Of a stretch of 40,530 nt of DNA, positions 33,901 to 39,242 are shown in pieces. The stretch spans positions 1 through 40,530 of the IMG/VR virus record IMGVR_UViG_3300033156_000526. One strand, 5' to 3'. The notes under the pieces are model-generated. The model worked only from the letters and a program-made list of their open reading frames with translations. It ran no database searches and was not told the DNA's origin. The translations under genes were made by a program, and so were the position numbers. Every line of letters begins with the position of its first letter. Within the stretch, counting starts at the first letter, position 1. The DNA comes from a virus.

Positions 33901-34840
33901 GGTAATACCGTTCTGGAATACGAACATTCAGGATATGTCCAAGATTGTCCGCCTCTTCAAGGAGCGCCCGCTGGAGGCGCTGATTCTGGCACTCAAGAAC
34001 CTGACAATCCCCGCACTCTTGTTATGGTGGTTCTACAAAGACGAAGACTGGTACAAGAGCCGCCCCGCGTGGGAAAAGGCCAACTACATTCACGTCCCCT
34101 TGCCGAACAAAAAGGTTATGCGGCTTCCGGTCCCCTTCTTGATGGGCCACTTGTTTATGAGTATCCCCACAGCCGTCTTCGATGCGGTTTACCGTGCGGA
34201 CCCGGACAGGGTCAAAGAGCAGTTGAAAGAGACCTTTGACGCGAATCTTTACCCGGTTCTTGCGGCCTGGCCCGCACTCATTCACCCAATTGTTAGACAA
34301 CTACACGGGAAGGATTGGGCGGGTAGGCCGATTGTGCCGGAATATCTCAAGTGGCGCAGGCCCGAAGACCAGTATCTGCCGTACACAACCGAGTTCGTCA
34401 AAGCCGTCGGCAAGGCTCTGAAAATCTCTCCCTTGCGGCTTGAACACCTCCTGAACAGCTATAGCGGCGGGCTTTATCGACGGGTTGCGAAGACATTCGA
34501 GGTCGGCAAGATACAGAGCGAGGCCGATTGGCCGCTCCTTGGTCGGCTCTTCACTCGTGACCCGATGGCCCCGCGTGCAGAATTGACGCGATTCTACAAA
34601 GAAAGGGATAGGCTTCGCAGACAAGCTGCATCGCAGCGATTTGATAAACCGATAGACTACTACCATTACAAGCTCTATCTTGACGCGAACCGACGCCTGG
34701 CTCCGCTCTGGCGGACATTGCGAAACACGACAGACCCGGCGAAGCGGCGCAGGATATTCGACTATATGCGAAAAATACTTACCGACCTTGAACGACGAAG
34801 GGAGATTGTTGCTGCCAATTTCCGCCGGTCGAGCGGCTGA
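24995..34840 (+). CDS. Giant polyvalent virion protein: methyltransferase, SNF2-type helicase, zincin, LPD38; 3281 aa
   Basis: The ATG at 24995 overlaps the upstream stop (ATGA). Residues 1-500 are helical with ELYYKVGGEPIPW-type repeats and hydrophobic patches; 505-554 are ten TEGPP repeats. A methyltransferase domain has YDPTAGTG at 697 and NPPF at 757-760 (N6-adenine type). A Gly/Pro linker follows at about 945-1085. A strawberry-notch-like helicase has GHQTGVGKGR at 1178-1187, DEAH at 1305-1308 and QIMGRIAR at 1686-1693. A zincin motif HEIGH is at 2310-2314 with Glu at 2359 and 2363 as third-ligand candidates. The C-terminus (about 2700-3060) is LPD38-like, with GLNPAFGIVYNPIRDAV and TINYSRAGAIGRILNQVIPF, then a hydrophobic helix near 2993-3015. 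Such proteins are thought to be ejected with the DNA, like T7 gp16 or N4 vRNAP. No RNA polymerase motif is seen. Confidence 0.85.
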   Translation: MTLILEPSRLKPAEAPKSALSTLYERAVGEPYIPRPTEIEGPPAPRRSALEELYYKVGGEPIPWADTAKGWLEVMKEDPSEWIPFVRSLVEGVDLLSVYEARKRLGAGRTADGGYGGQPFENWVKLARSYRTAGLPPDLAARIPDWIAALHERWIAGGSFDVLGRKRQFYEELRKDLPRNLPPKELDIAVAERLIARQEKADRETVEQFKQKLEEEYYRGHTFWGKVGEIQKGLVPWMLEFVATGPIYSRASQAAKSAISKVVKRELTAKVLGSLVGGTVGSAARTMALPTQVFEETMRRRIGYEDEGWATSLSKAWVKTFIEAASEESGAGMGKVVGTLGGGLKWVASKSRFSQRFLASIAEAWTKAGKARSLVDFVDTALRAGGWNGILEEIGEERLATILHAIANTEDFGLGPEATWTDRLAAGLREDLKLKNLAPEAVGLATPGVLKAGAYGLEMMQARKRWEQLRQELIDSINEASKRYGAEPVPPEKAPPSVRPPKAPTEGPPTEGPPTEGPPTEGPPTEGPPTEGPPTEGPPTEGPPTEGPPTEGPPTEEDIGTLTEPNIGGLAARFSRRIEEALKVVEPERIHSWTIRRWAADEYGVSNQDVYNAGPSVWKPIEEAAELAFVNQARRILSSGLSADEEARLIRKLYQIQPVFGGRRTSTQIENQAYSTPLPLAYEITRLLGIGPDTKVYDPTAGTGMLLMGADPRNARANEIDPVRAAALEAQGIPTTREDATTTKPIEDKSVEVVVTNPPFGKLDKPVEKDGYRLTRKEHVIAANALDAMADDGSAAIIVAAPRSKSATLPGGLQTFFNWLESRYNIAAVKRVHGKLYARMGTRWPVFLIFVEGRKSPAETAAYEMARQQAEGRKPGVETVATKEKGARRYSFEIEEDETVEAFAKGREGEWKYSFEIEDINSWEELGEQFEKLKEKMPNARRRRRTRTERKGAADTGGRGGQGPKAPPQPGPVEEPPERPPGPTGPTGAGEPGGGGVPPGPTGGPGAGGVRPGGGPGEQREPGGAPGGVGVPGPEPPGGEGGGVVSPGPEEAPAPEGEQGVPGPEQPTETPGTTPPEPGAVPGQPGIKIDLTEDKQVPYEGLSKGPDAGQKMPASLKVHYLNALHQAKEKVGDIDEFVRDQLGFDSKEELFENLSNVQIDTIALALVQFDAGRAFIIGHQTGVGKGRALAAVVKRALEKGEKIVFVTSKANLFNDFLRDLIDVGVDINTLRPLLTNANTSIFTPEGKRWAKSRGRRKTNSHLRATLNNGNWDILFTTYSQIQTGESAELQSLLTQATSGNLLLMDEAHLAAGKDSNRNIYFLDQPLRVARHVLYSSATYAKRADSMTIYGPTGLLGAFDNDIDALIASVTRGGGPLQSIIAATMAAAGVYARAEINFEGVGFETQFVGSSNEGQELVRKQCDAISDIIIELVKFDAVLEDWIKGAVRKHIGPNRTITHAQFFSHLHNIVRQFLAVLKVQPAIQEAKRSLQQGRKPIIVVDNTAQSHLKRWIQIASDYGMDRSDFSYRSILLSVLRQMMSYSVRTHIGRSQHTSIHPDELPPHLRQSYDALVQTIINFPYDLPGSPIDAIINSLRADNIRIAEITGRDFTIEPDERTGVLGIRARPDSVEIRWNTMRDFNSGELDALIMNRAAAEGVSLHASVRFKDQRPRDMILLQMPLDINQAVQIMGRIARMGEAEGARPRYVSIVLPIPAEIRPAAIQASKLKSLSANTTAKSEGVYELPTPVDLMNKYGDLVVARFILEHYDKLPSILLSGISREVLEEAVPNESFGAIRDLARKFTARMPLLPINVQEEIYEEITADYEAYIDYLNATNQNDLVHKELPLDAVLLDSRVVFPGDSEMKDPFRTPATLDRMRVRVLVRPYTQQEIDAQIDAELKDYEGSARVWIREQRRRLETMYADYTRRLKAEGREPTQAARAAFHKALDAIEHAAPGMMRLTVGGIPVICLGISKRAAPKVGNPSAPSAVRLRVAIPAGGKEATLTLSQWLRGKPIDTAAKHIFFSTAVYEPTEERYIFNGNLIAAMGIAVNPRNREQHTPQVVTYTLADGTVRTGLLMPRNFEPEAALSAQVRLNARTALVFLTNIPGFSHYVEAGPAKIQRDPDHPDRWKITVPMNRKKGGRIYLNQSIRQIVGDFAATSNRRQMVASFETDQLYPLLHTIEELGYSLWTDAEHAELGGTILDGAEHIIGRPRGPGTPEGGAEALVPPLPKSMEVPVETEPTERAKAKLKKRKRPISKHEIARKLTRVTKSTVKGWRRFRSKLLKKAAGAYWSREDLIRVMNVGNLRTLSHEIGHRLFDVLGAYDDISENKRFAVLNDLISLGLRQFASQGYDLTTLVREGAAELFYFYITGQDEIVQRQVPAAYKYMVEDFLPLFPEMAEGLAEIRDAVILWREQGSVARLAAEMYTTKPKKPMAERLSGAYLWLRTMFVDVAAPLHDLLDKYLPQGVRNIEEPFWDPGYFFEARAMKAPRMAYAFVFSRTYDFFMQPNGESLADAVSDVRDRFLEFCWYMVARQARVYHERGLDSGFLEVDFEAVIAKYDCELFRRTAERVRLWSARVLLYVAQAGAMKTEEVTKLLVGNPFYVPFMRVFQDEENRFLLRTGGRKGITKVGRPVHARTGSGRAIYDIFDSMMLMTTRLLAIADATHIARCLERLQGKYPGMGGFLTEWSPPVRVTEVSTREILKILEKYGIPIDLPEDAAEEVLERHPVIQIFRNSPVFFGKEYVVSFLVDGERKWFEVHPMLYRILEGLDQYLLPRFWHLTAGMAARAVRLGATGLNPAFGIVYNPIRDAVDSLVKGKHAGGPLDLVRGTARGFTTSRVGKMLGVDPDEAARQLIDMGISISTFIGQDRRAVHHLQGELLAKHWKDYAFLMGKHPIDALRGLFNATEVGLRVEEYRKALEWWMKKHGYADRPIEEAPPDAKMYAFLRAQDMTINYSRAGAIGRILNQVIPFWNTNIQDMSKIVRLFKERPLEALILALKNLTIPALLLWWFYKDEDWYKSRPAWEKANYIHVPLPNKKVMRLPVPFLMGHLFMSIPTAVFDAVYRADPDRVKEQLKETFDANLYPVLAAWPALIHPIVRQLHGKDWAGRPIVPEYLKWRRPEDQYLPYTTEFVKAVGKALKISPLRLEHLLNSYSGGLYRRVAKTFEVGKIQSEADWPLLGRLFTRDPMAPRAELTRFYKERDRLRRQAASQRFDKPIDYYHYKLYLDANRRLAPLWRTLRNTTDPAKRRRIFDYMRKILTDLERRREIVAANFRRSSG
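26507..26656 (+). repeat. Ten 15-bp repeats encoding TEGPP
   Basis: Ten in-frame copies of ACAGAAGGGCCGCCC, with GAG/GGA and CCA variants at the third positions, encode (TEGPP)10 in the giant protein between its N-terminal helical region and the methyltransferase domain. It is probably a flexible linker whose copy number may vary. An eleventh copy is cut short to TEED. Confidence 0.95.
27810..28262 (+). CDS. Nested +1-frame ORF inside the giant gene, possible overprinted gene, 150 aa
   Basis: The ATG at 27810 is preceded by CTAAAGGAG with a ten-base spacer, as good as most sites in this genome. The frame ends at 28262. It lies fully inside the giant gene and covers almost exactly its Gly/Pro-rich linker. 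The product begins MRVVVVGPEQSERALLILGV and is otherwise helical and Leu/Glu/Gln-rich (WKNLLKDRLGQQAQRELANP, ENLAELLVESEFLARNPLVA, AEWYRLAPKKRPRPK, QKLQELRRLSLAQYLDNLAS). Only about 18 of 150 codons end in A or T. However, a Gly/Pro linker naturally opens a stop-free shifted frame rich in Leu, Glu and Ala, so composition alone is weak evidence. The ribosome-binding site and the ATG at the linker start are the main support. No homolog is recognised. Confidence 0.45.
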   Translation: MRVVVVGPEQSERALLILGVVVDKGQKLPRNLDQWKNLLKDRLGQQAQRELANPAEEEYLQAQLEDLAPEEFGPEAAQVNSENLAELLVESEFLARNPLVARVAEWYRLAPKKRPRPKASKEFLALNNRQKLQELRRLSLAQYLDNLASR

Positions 34841-34864
34841 TTCTTTAGATGAGGATATGCACCT

Positions 34865-35227
34865 ATGACGAACGAGAAATCTACTGATGCGTTGGCTGTG
34901 ATTGTTGAGGAAATGCGGCGTACACAGGACGAGCACGGCAAGAAGCTCGACCGAATTGTCACCGGCCTGACGAGGATTGAGACTAACTGCACCCATAGGC
35001 TGAACATCATACAGGCCCACGGGCGCACGCTGTACGGTGAGAATGGGCGAGGCGGAATTGTGGCCGATGTCGAGACCGCCCTGGCTCACAGCGCCAGTGC
35101 AATGGAGAGCCGAGCGATGTGGAACCGCCGCCTCTGGCAGCTTTTCGTTCCGCTATTTGTGGGGTTCATAATGGCGGTAGGGGCCTTTATTTGGGCAACA
35201 TTGCAGCAAGGGGGCGATAGGCTGTGA
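34865..35227 (+). CDS. Holin-like small membrane protein, 120 aa
   Basis: AGGA lies nine bases before the ATG. A charged coiled N-terminal region (VIVEEMRRTQDEHGKKLDRI, VTGLTRIETNCTHRL) and a single C-terminal membrane segment at about 90-113 (LWQLFVPLFVGFIMAVGAFI) with a short polar tail match the layout of XhlA-type holin-associated proteins. It follows the giant gene, where lysis genes are common. No endolysin is recognised nearby. Role inferred from architecture. Confidence 0.6.
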   Translation: MTNEKSTDALAVIVEEMRRTQDEHGKKLDRIVTGLTRIETNCTHRLNIIQAHGRTLYGENGRGGIVADVETALAHSASAMESRAMWNRRLWQLFVPLFVGFIMAVGAFIWATLQQGGDRL

Positions 35228-35454
35228 ATATCGAACACGATTATGCGCGACGATTGCTTCTCTTGGCCGAGGATATACACCGGCTTGACCTTGAGATGGC
35301 TGAACTTGACCGTTTTGCCGCCGAACATCAAGGTACGGAGTTCGCAGTTTACTACGCTTCGGAATCGCAAGAGCTCCGCAAGACGTTGATGCGGGTGGCA
35401 TTCGAGTATGGCGAGCACCTTTTGGGGCTTGCAAAGCGGTTTTTGGCCCAATAA
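35224..35454 (+). CDS. Small helical protein, 76 aa, GTG start
   Basis: GTG at 35224 overlaps the previous stop (GTGA), so it is probably translationally coupled. Almost entirely helical and charged (DYARRLLLLAEDIHRLDLEM, SQELRKTLMRVAFEYGEHLL). No transmembrane segment. Possibly a lysis accessory or a last late gene. No family recognised. Confidence 0.6.
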   Translation: MNIEHDYARRLLLLAEDIHRLDLEMAELDRFAAEHQGTEFAVYYASESQELRKTLMRVAFEYGEHLLGLAKRFLAQ

Positions 35455-35511
35455 CCGGCCTTCGGCGGAAGATTCGGCGATATTTTTTTTGGGATTCTGG
35501 AGATTTTTTTC
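35455..35511 (+). terminator. T-rich gap after the late genes, weak terminator candidate
   Basis: After the stop at 35454 there is a small CTTC/GAAG hairpin (about 35461-35472) and two T-runs (eight at about 35483-35490 and seven at about 35504-35510). The stem is short and separated from the first T-run, so termination is possible but not convincing. The second T-run directly precedes the -35 of the next promoter and may be an UP element. Confidence 0.3.
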
Positions 35512-35545
35512 TTGACAGCCGACGGGTTCTTATTTTATAAGAACC
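35512..35545 (+). promoter_or_regulatory. Rightward sigma70-type promoter with palindromic operator
   Basis: TTGACA (35512-35517), 18-base spacer and TATAAG (35536-35541). A perfect inverted repeat with 9-bp arms and a 3-base centre (35525-35533 GGTTCTTAT, 35537-35545 ATAAGAACC) covers the -10. This is the same layout as the leftward promoter at 4546-4586, though the arm sequence differs. It likely drives the exonuclease/RecT operon under repressor control. Confidence 0.75.
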
Positions 35546-35550
35546 TTGAT

Positions 35551-35742
35551 ATGAGTGCTGCACACGAAAAACACGAGAACGAAATCAATCGCCTTTCCGC
35601 TGGCCCCGGTCCCTTTCTCTGTCTGTGTTCAACGGTGTGTGTGGCGCTGTCGGTCAAGCCGGGGCCAGCTTTATCCAAAGTCCGTGCAGGAAAGGAACCG
35701 CCGTGCAAAAAGACATCCATTACTCGGCGACCGCCGAAATAG
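35551..35742 (+). CDS. Possible leaderless leader ORF, 63 codons
   Basis: The ATG at 35551 lies within a few bases of the predicted transcription start and has no Shine-Dalgarno site. The frame (MSAAHEKHENEINRLSAGPG...) ends inside the next gene at 35742. The second half is Cys/Pro/Arg-rich and unlike a folded protein. Similar leaderless frames follow the promoters at 4546 and 5161. It could be a regulatory leader or chance. Confidence 0.25.
   Translation: MSAAHEKHENEINRLSAGPGPFLCLCSTVCVALSVKPGPALSKVRAGKEPPCKKTSITRRPPK
35599..35669 (+). promoter_or_regulatory. Perfect 11-bp hairpin in operon leader
   Basis: GCTGGCCCCGG (35599-35609) and CCGGGGCCAGC (35659-35669) are exact reverse complements with a 49-base loop. 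They lie in the leader between the promoter and the GTG at 35703. Long-loop, GC-rich leader hairpins also occur in the leftward operon (1347, 3808). It may control translation or RNA stability. Confidence 0.55.
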
Positions 35743-36431
35743 CACGCTTGGCTGGCTGGTCGGTCAAGGAGCGGCAGCTTTTGGCGTGGGCGGATATGGG
35801 CACTGATATATGGCAGCAGGTGCACTGGTACGACCTTCTTTGGTCCAGACTTGGCGAGGATTTCCATTTTATCCGCGCTCCGGGGCGGGCCGTAGTCGCC
35901 GGCGGGCCGGCGTTCCTGCGGCAATATCTCGATGAAATCTCCCGGCAAGCGAACCCGATAGCCCTCGGTATCCTGCTGCATGGGCTGCAAGACACCTTTT
36001 CGCACGCCCGTTTCATAGGGCGCTTCAGCCGTCAAAACCAAATGCCGATATTCGCTCGTGGTGGGCAGTTTGCGCTGCCATTCGCCTACGGGCATTGTTC
36101 GGTCGGGCTGTTGCCAGATGTGGTCAACGCCAACTGGGTCGATACGAGGTTCGATTTGCAAGTGTGCAACTATGAGGTTGCAATGGATTGCCTGGAATGG
36201 ACTGCCGCAATTCTGAGTGATGACGAAACAATCATCACGGTAGTAACCGAAGAGATACTTCTCAAGGACGAATCCTACACGGCTCGGAAGCGCCGACTTG
36301 AGAGCCGCGCCGGTGTGCCCCGTTTTAGTTACTGCGCCGAAAGTCTCTACGACAAATACAAGGCAGATTTTCGACGGGCCGCGAAGGAGCAGGTGCGGCG
36401 CTTTGCTGATTTTCGCCGTGCTATCTCTTAG
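35703..36431 (+). CDS. DUF6765-like protein, possible zinc-dependent fold, 242 aa
   Basis: The GTG at 35703 has AAGGA eight bases upstream and is favoured over the longer frame from 35625. The N-terminus QKDIHYSATAEIARLAGWSV, the ADMGTDIWQQ element and the central GILLHGLQDTFSHARFIG (a His, Asp, Ser-His pattern), then AYGHCSVGLLPD, parallel the uncharacterised DUF6765 family (HYYATYxxARxAG, HxxQDxxSHxG, GHG-PD). Its His/Asp arrangement recalls zinc-dependent phospholipase C/S1-P1-type helical enzymes, an inference. First full gene of the operon; a role in recombination or takeover is not shown. Confidence 0.6.
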   Translation: MQKDIHYSATAEIARLAGWSVKERQLLAWADMGTDIWQQVHWYDLLWSRLGEDFHFIRAPGRAVVAGGPAFLRQYLDEISRQANPIALGILLHGLQDTFSHARFIGRFSRQNQMPIFARGGQFALPFAYGHCSVGLLPDVVNANWVDTRFDLQVCNYEVAMDCLEWTAAILSDDETIITVVTEEILLKDESYTARKRRLESRAGVPRFSYCAESLYDKYKADFRRAAKEQVRRFADFRRAIS

Positions 36432-36488
36432 GGCGCACGGATGCAGTTGTTGGCCAAGGAGGGCCATTTTTGAAGAAAGGAGAACGTT

Positions 36489-37529
36489 ATGCCTATCACC
36501 ACGAAACAGCGATTGGCCAGATACAAGCACCTCGGCAGTACGGATATTGCCGCGATTCTTGGCCTCGACCGATGGAAGACGCCCTATGATGTCTGGCTGG
36601 AGAAGCGCCGACTATTGGAAGAGACAGACGAACCGCCTTCGGAAGCAGCCGACGCAGGTAACCTGTTCGAGGGCGCGGTGCTCAAGTACGCTGAGAGACG
36701 CCTCGGTAAACTGCGCCGCAATCAATATCGCTCGGCCAAGGGCCTGCCTATCGGCTCAAATATCGACGCCATAGTCGTCCAGACCGGCGAACCGGTTGAT
36801 GCCAAGACTGCCGGCCTGTTCACGGCTTTGCGCGACCCCTGGGGCGAACCGGGGACCGATGAGGTCCCCGACCATATCATCATTCAGGCCCAGGTGCACG
36901 TCCTCTGCGTCGAGGCCGAGGTGTGCCATATCGCAGCGTTTCTCGGCGGTAGAGGGTTTTGCCTATATCGCATCGCCAGAGACGAGGACCTGCTCAAGCT
37001 CATAACGACCGAGGCCAACCGGTTCTGGAGTGAGTACGTCGAGGCCGGCAGGCCCCCCGAAGATTCAACCGCCAGCATAGAGGTTCTCAAGAGAATCAAG
37101 CGGGTCCCAGGCAAAACCGTCCTGCTCGATGACGAGTTGGTCGCCCGATGGCTGGCTGCTCGCCAGGCTGAGACGGCAGCGAAGAAAGAGAAAGAGAAGT
37201 TGGCCGCAGCGGTGATACAATCGCTTGGCGACGCTGAGGCCGGTGAGTCGAAGCACGGAATCGTGACGTATGCAGAGCGAACCCGGCGGAAAATGGTTCT
37301 GCCGGAAAAGACGTATCGAGTCTTGCAGTTGAGAAAACCAAAGAAAGTGAAAGGGAAGGACAATGCCGAAGCCGAAAGGGAAGAGAAAATCAATGAGCCG
37401 CAGCCCCAACCAGCAGAACCAGCAGGCGAACGGGACCGCCCTGGTCGAATCGAAGAACAAGTTGGCGGCGATTCTGAACGGCGAGACGTTCAGGAACGCC
37501 CTGGAACAGATTCTGCCCCGACACCTTGA
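36489..37529 (+). CDS. YqaJ-type viral exonuclease, 346 aa
   Basis: Partner nuclease of RecT in single-strand annealing recombination. AAAGGAG precedes the ATG. The N-terminal GSTDIAAILGLDRWKTPYDV (G16 to about 36) is the YqaJ start. Catalytic-type residues: E61 in NLFEGAVLKYAE, D93 in SNIDAIV, D104 and K106 in VDAKTAG (D-x-K in place of the usual E-x-K) and the Q133/Q135 helix (IIQAQVHVLC). A coiled region (AAKKEKEKLAAAVIQSL) precedes a low-complexity tail that overlaps the RecT gene by 167 bases. The core is normal length; the tail is extra. Confidence 0.88.
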   Translation: MPITTKQRLARYKHLGSTDIAAILGLDRWKTPYDVWLEKRRLLEETDEPPSEAADAGNLFEGAVLKYAERRLGKLRRNQYRSAKGLPIGSNIDAIVVQTGEPVDAKTAGLFTALRDPWGEPGTDEVPDHIIIQAQVHVLCVEAEVCHIAAFLGGRGFCLYRIARDEDLLKLITTEANRFWSEYVEAGRPPEDSTASIEVLKRIKRVPGKTVLLDDELVARWLAARQAETAAKKEKEKLAAAVIQSLGDAEAGESKHGIVTYAERTRRKMVLPEKTYRVLQLRKPKKVKGKDNAEAEREEKINEPQPQPAEPAGERDRPGRIEEQVGGDSERRDVQERPGTDSAPTP

Positions 37530-38562
37530 CGCTCGCCGCGTTATCAAGATGGCGCAGATAGCTGCGTCACGGCAACCTAAACTGTACCAGTGCACGACGG
37601 CGAGTTTCTTGCAGGCGATTATGACCAGCGCCGAGCTCGGCCTGGATTGCACGGGGACCCTCGGCCAAGGGTATCTTGTGCCCTATTGGAACGGCAAGCA
37701 GGGCACGTATGAGGTCCAGTTCATTCCGGGTTATCAGGGGTTGATTTGGCTGGCCCTGCGGAGCGGTTATATCACGCGGATAGAGAGCCGCCCCGTCTTC
37801 GAGAAGGACGAGTTCGAGCTAATCTACGGGATGGAGCCGAAACTCCACCACAGGCCGCACCTGAAAGCGGACCGAGGCAAAATGGTATGCGTTTATGCCT
37901 TGGCCCAGACCAAAGACGGGGGATTTCAAGTCGATGTGATGACTATCGACGAGATTGAGGCGATTCGGGATAGGTCCAAGAGCCGCGACCGCAACGGGAA
38001 CCTGGTCGGGCCTTGGGTAACCGATTTCGTCGAGATGGCCAGAAAGACCCCCGTGCGACGCCTGAGCAAGTACCTGCCGTTGAGCGCCGAACCGGCCTAT
38101 GTCAAGGCGATTGAGGCCGACGACGCCCAATACGACGATGCGATGCGCAAGAATGTGGCCGCGACAGTGGTCGATGAGATTGTCGATACGACCGCAACCG
38201 CATCGCTCAAGGCGAGGCTGGCAGCCAAGAAAAAGGCGGAAGAGGAACACAGAACCAGAGCAGCCACCAAAGAAACGCCCGCCAGCGAACCGGAGCCGGA
38301 GATTGAGCGGGACCCGGAGACCGAGCGCCGAATCGCCGAGCAGGTCGATGCCCTGCGAGAAAAGGTCGAAGCCGCCCAACCACAACAGCGCCCAACCCCA
38401 CCGGAGCCGGAGCCGGAGCAGGAGCCGGAGCCGGAGCAGGAGACCAATGAACCCGTATTGCAGTATCGCTGCACCAAATGCAACTACCACTTCACCGAGC
38501 CGACCGACAACGACCTGTGCCCGAAATGCCTGAGCAAGAAAATCGAACCCCTCGACGATTGA
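37363..38562 (+). CDS. recT: RecT-family annealase with C-terminal zinc ribbon, 399 aa
   Basis: Binds single-stranded DNA and promotes strand annealing. Residues about 45-240 are RecT-like: RRVIKMAQIAASRQPKLYQC, LQAIMTSAELGLDCTGTLGQ, GYLVPYWN, VQFIPGYQGLIWLALRSGYI, then a VCVYALAQTKDGG strand and DFVEMARKTPVRRLSKYLPL. A Glu/Pro-rich linker (EPEPEQEPEPEQE) leads to a C-terminal zinc ribbon, C370-x2-C373 and C386-x2-C389, not usual for RecT. The start at 37363 has AAGGA just upstream; an ATG at 37393 is also possible. It overlaps the exonuclease in another frame. Confidence 0.9.
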   Translation: MPKPKGKRKSMSRSPNQQNQQANGTALVESKNKLAAILNGETFRNALEQILPRHLDARRVIKMAQIAASRQPKLYQCTTASFLQAIMTSAELGLDCTGTLGQGYLVPYWNGKQGTYEVQFIPGYQGLIWLALRSGYITRIESRPVFEKDEFELIYGMEPKLHHRPHLKADRGKMVCVYALAQTKDGGFQVDVMTIDEIEAIRDRSKSRDRNGNLVGPWVTDFVEMARKTPVRRLSKYLPLSAEPAYVKAIEADDAQYDDAMRKNVAATVVDEIVDTTATASLKARLAAKKKAEEEHRTRAATKETPASEPEPEIERDPETERRIAEQVDALREKVEAAQPQQRPTPPEPEPEQEPEPEQETNEPVLQYRCTKCNYHFTEPTDNDLCPKCLSKKIEPLDD

Positions 38563-38717
38563 GGAATCGGACAGAGACGGCTCAAAGGCCCTTGCGACGG
38601 CCCGAATCGTTGCGCCACGCAGCGCAGGAGGGCCAAACGCAAGGACATACGTGGTTTTATACCCTCTGGGGGAGTTTTTCGATTCTGCGCAATCCTCGTG
38701 CGTTTTTCGGGCAACTG

Positions 38718-38795
38718 TGTGGTAACTACGTATTTTGCCACGGCCAACACCCCCCGTGCTACAGGCCCTCTCCAGAAATATACGTAGTTGCCACA
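38718..38795. repeat. 16-bp inverted repeat with 46-base spacer
   Basis: TGTGGTAACTACGTAT (38718-38733) is matched by ATACGTAGTTGCCACA (38780-38795), complementary apart from one G-T wobble. The right arm runs into a smaller CCACA/TGTGG palindrome. It could form a large hairpin or bind a dimeric protein. Confidence 0.8.
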
Positions 38796-39006
38796 ATGTG
38801 GCGAGCACGTAGACCTTGCGCCTCACACGCGCGCGCGTGCGCAGGCGCGCGCAGAATTATCCTGGGTATCCTGAAGACCTTTTCAGAAATCTTATACGAA
38901 AGTAGTAATCGTCAAGGCGGCCCGAACCTGTTAGGTTTTCCTGTGAAAAACGTCGCAAACCACGGACAGCAAAGGATTTACAACAAAAGTTAGGCACAAC
39001 TAAAAT

Positions 39007-39015
39007 TGTGGATAA
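39007..39015 (-). promoter_or_regulatory. DnaA box
   Basis: TGTGGATAA is the exact complement of the consensus TTATCCACA. It is flanked by AACCTGTTAG and CTGTTAGGTTTTC repeats in the AT-richer part of the gene-free region. A single perfect box can occur by chance in 40 kb, so functional meaning is uncertain. Confidence 0.5.
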
Positions 39016-39242
39016 CCTGTTAGATTTGCTGTTAGGTTTTCGTTTTTGAGAATCTTTCAGGATGGCTACCATAAGCAGCAAATGCACAGAATCTCGACAG
39101 TAGGCGCCTAAAAAATCGATACCGAAAACCGCAAGGAGTATCGCAGGCAACCATCCAGCACAAAGACGCCACCGACAAAGAACGTAATAGGCAATTCTGC
39201 CTTTGAACTGAAAATCCATACGTGAGCACCAGGAGAAGAACG

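Larger units (their letters stand above)
38563..39242. other. Gene-free repeat-rich region, possible replication origin
   Basis: No convincing gene. It holds a 16-bp inverted repeat (38718-38733 with 38780-38795, one wobble), a 14-bp alternating palindrome CACGCGCGCGCGTG (38826-38839), AACCTGTTAG twice (38925-38934, 39014-39023), CTGTTAGGTTTTC twice (38928-38940, 39029-39041), and a perfect DnaA box TGTGGATAA (39007-39015). The right half is richer in A and T. With recombination genes just upstream, an origin is plausible but one DnaA box could be chance. Confidence 0.45.

Noticed and set aside
38478-38993. 171-codon rightward ORF after recT
   Set aside because: Begins inside recT, covers repeats and inverted repeats, and has no coherent composition.
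38857-39219. 120-codon leftward ORF with hydrophobic start
   Set aside because: No ribosome-binding site and crosses the DnaA box and direct repeats; probably chance.
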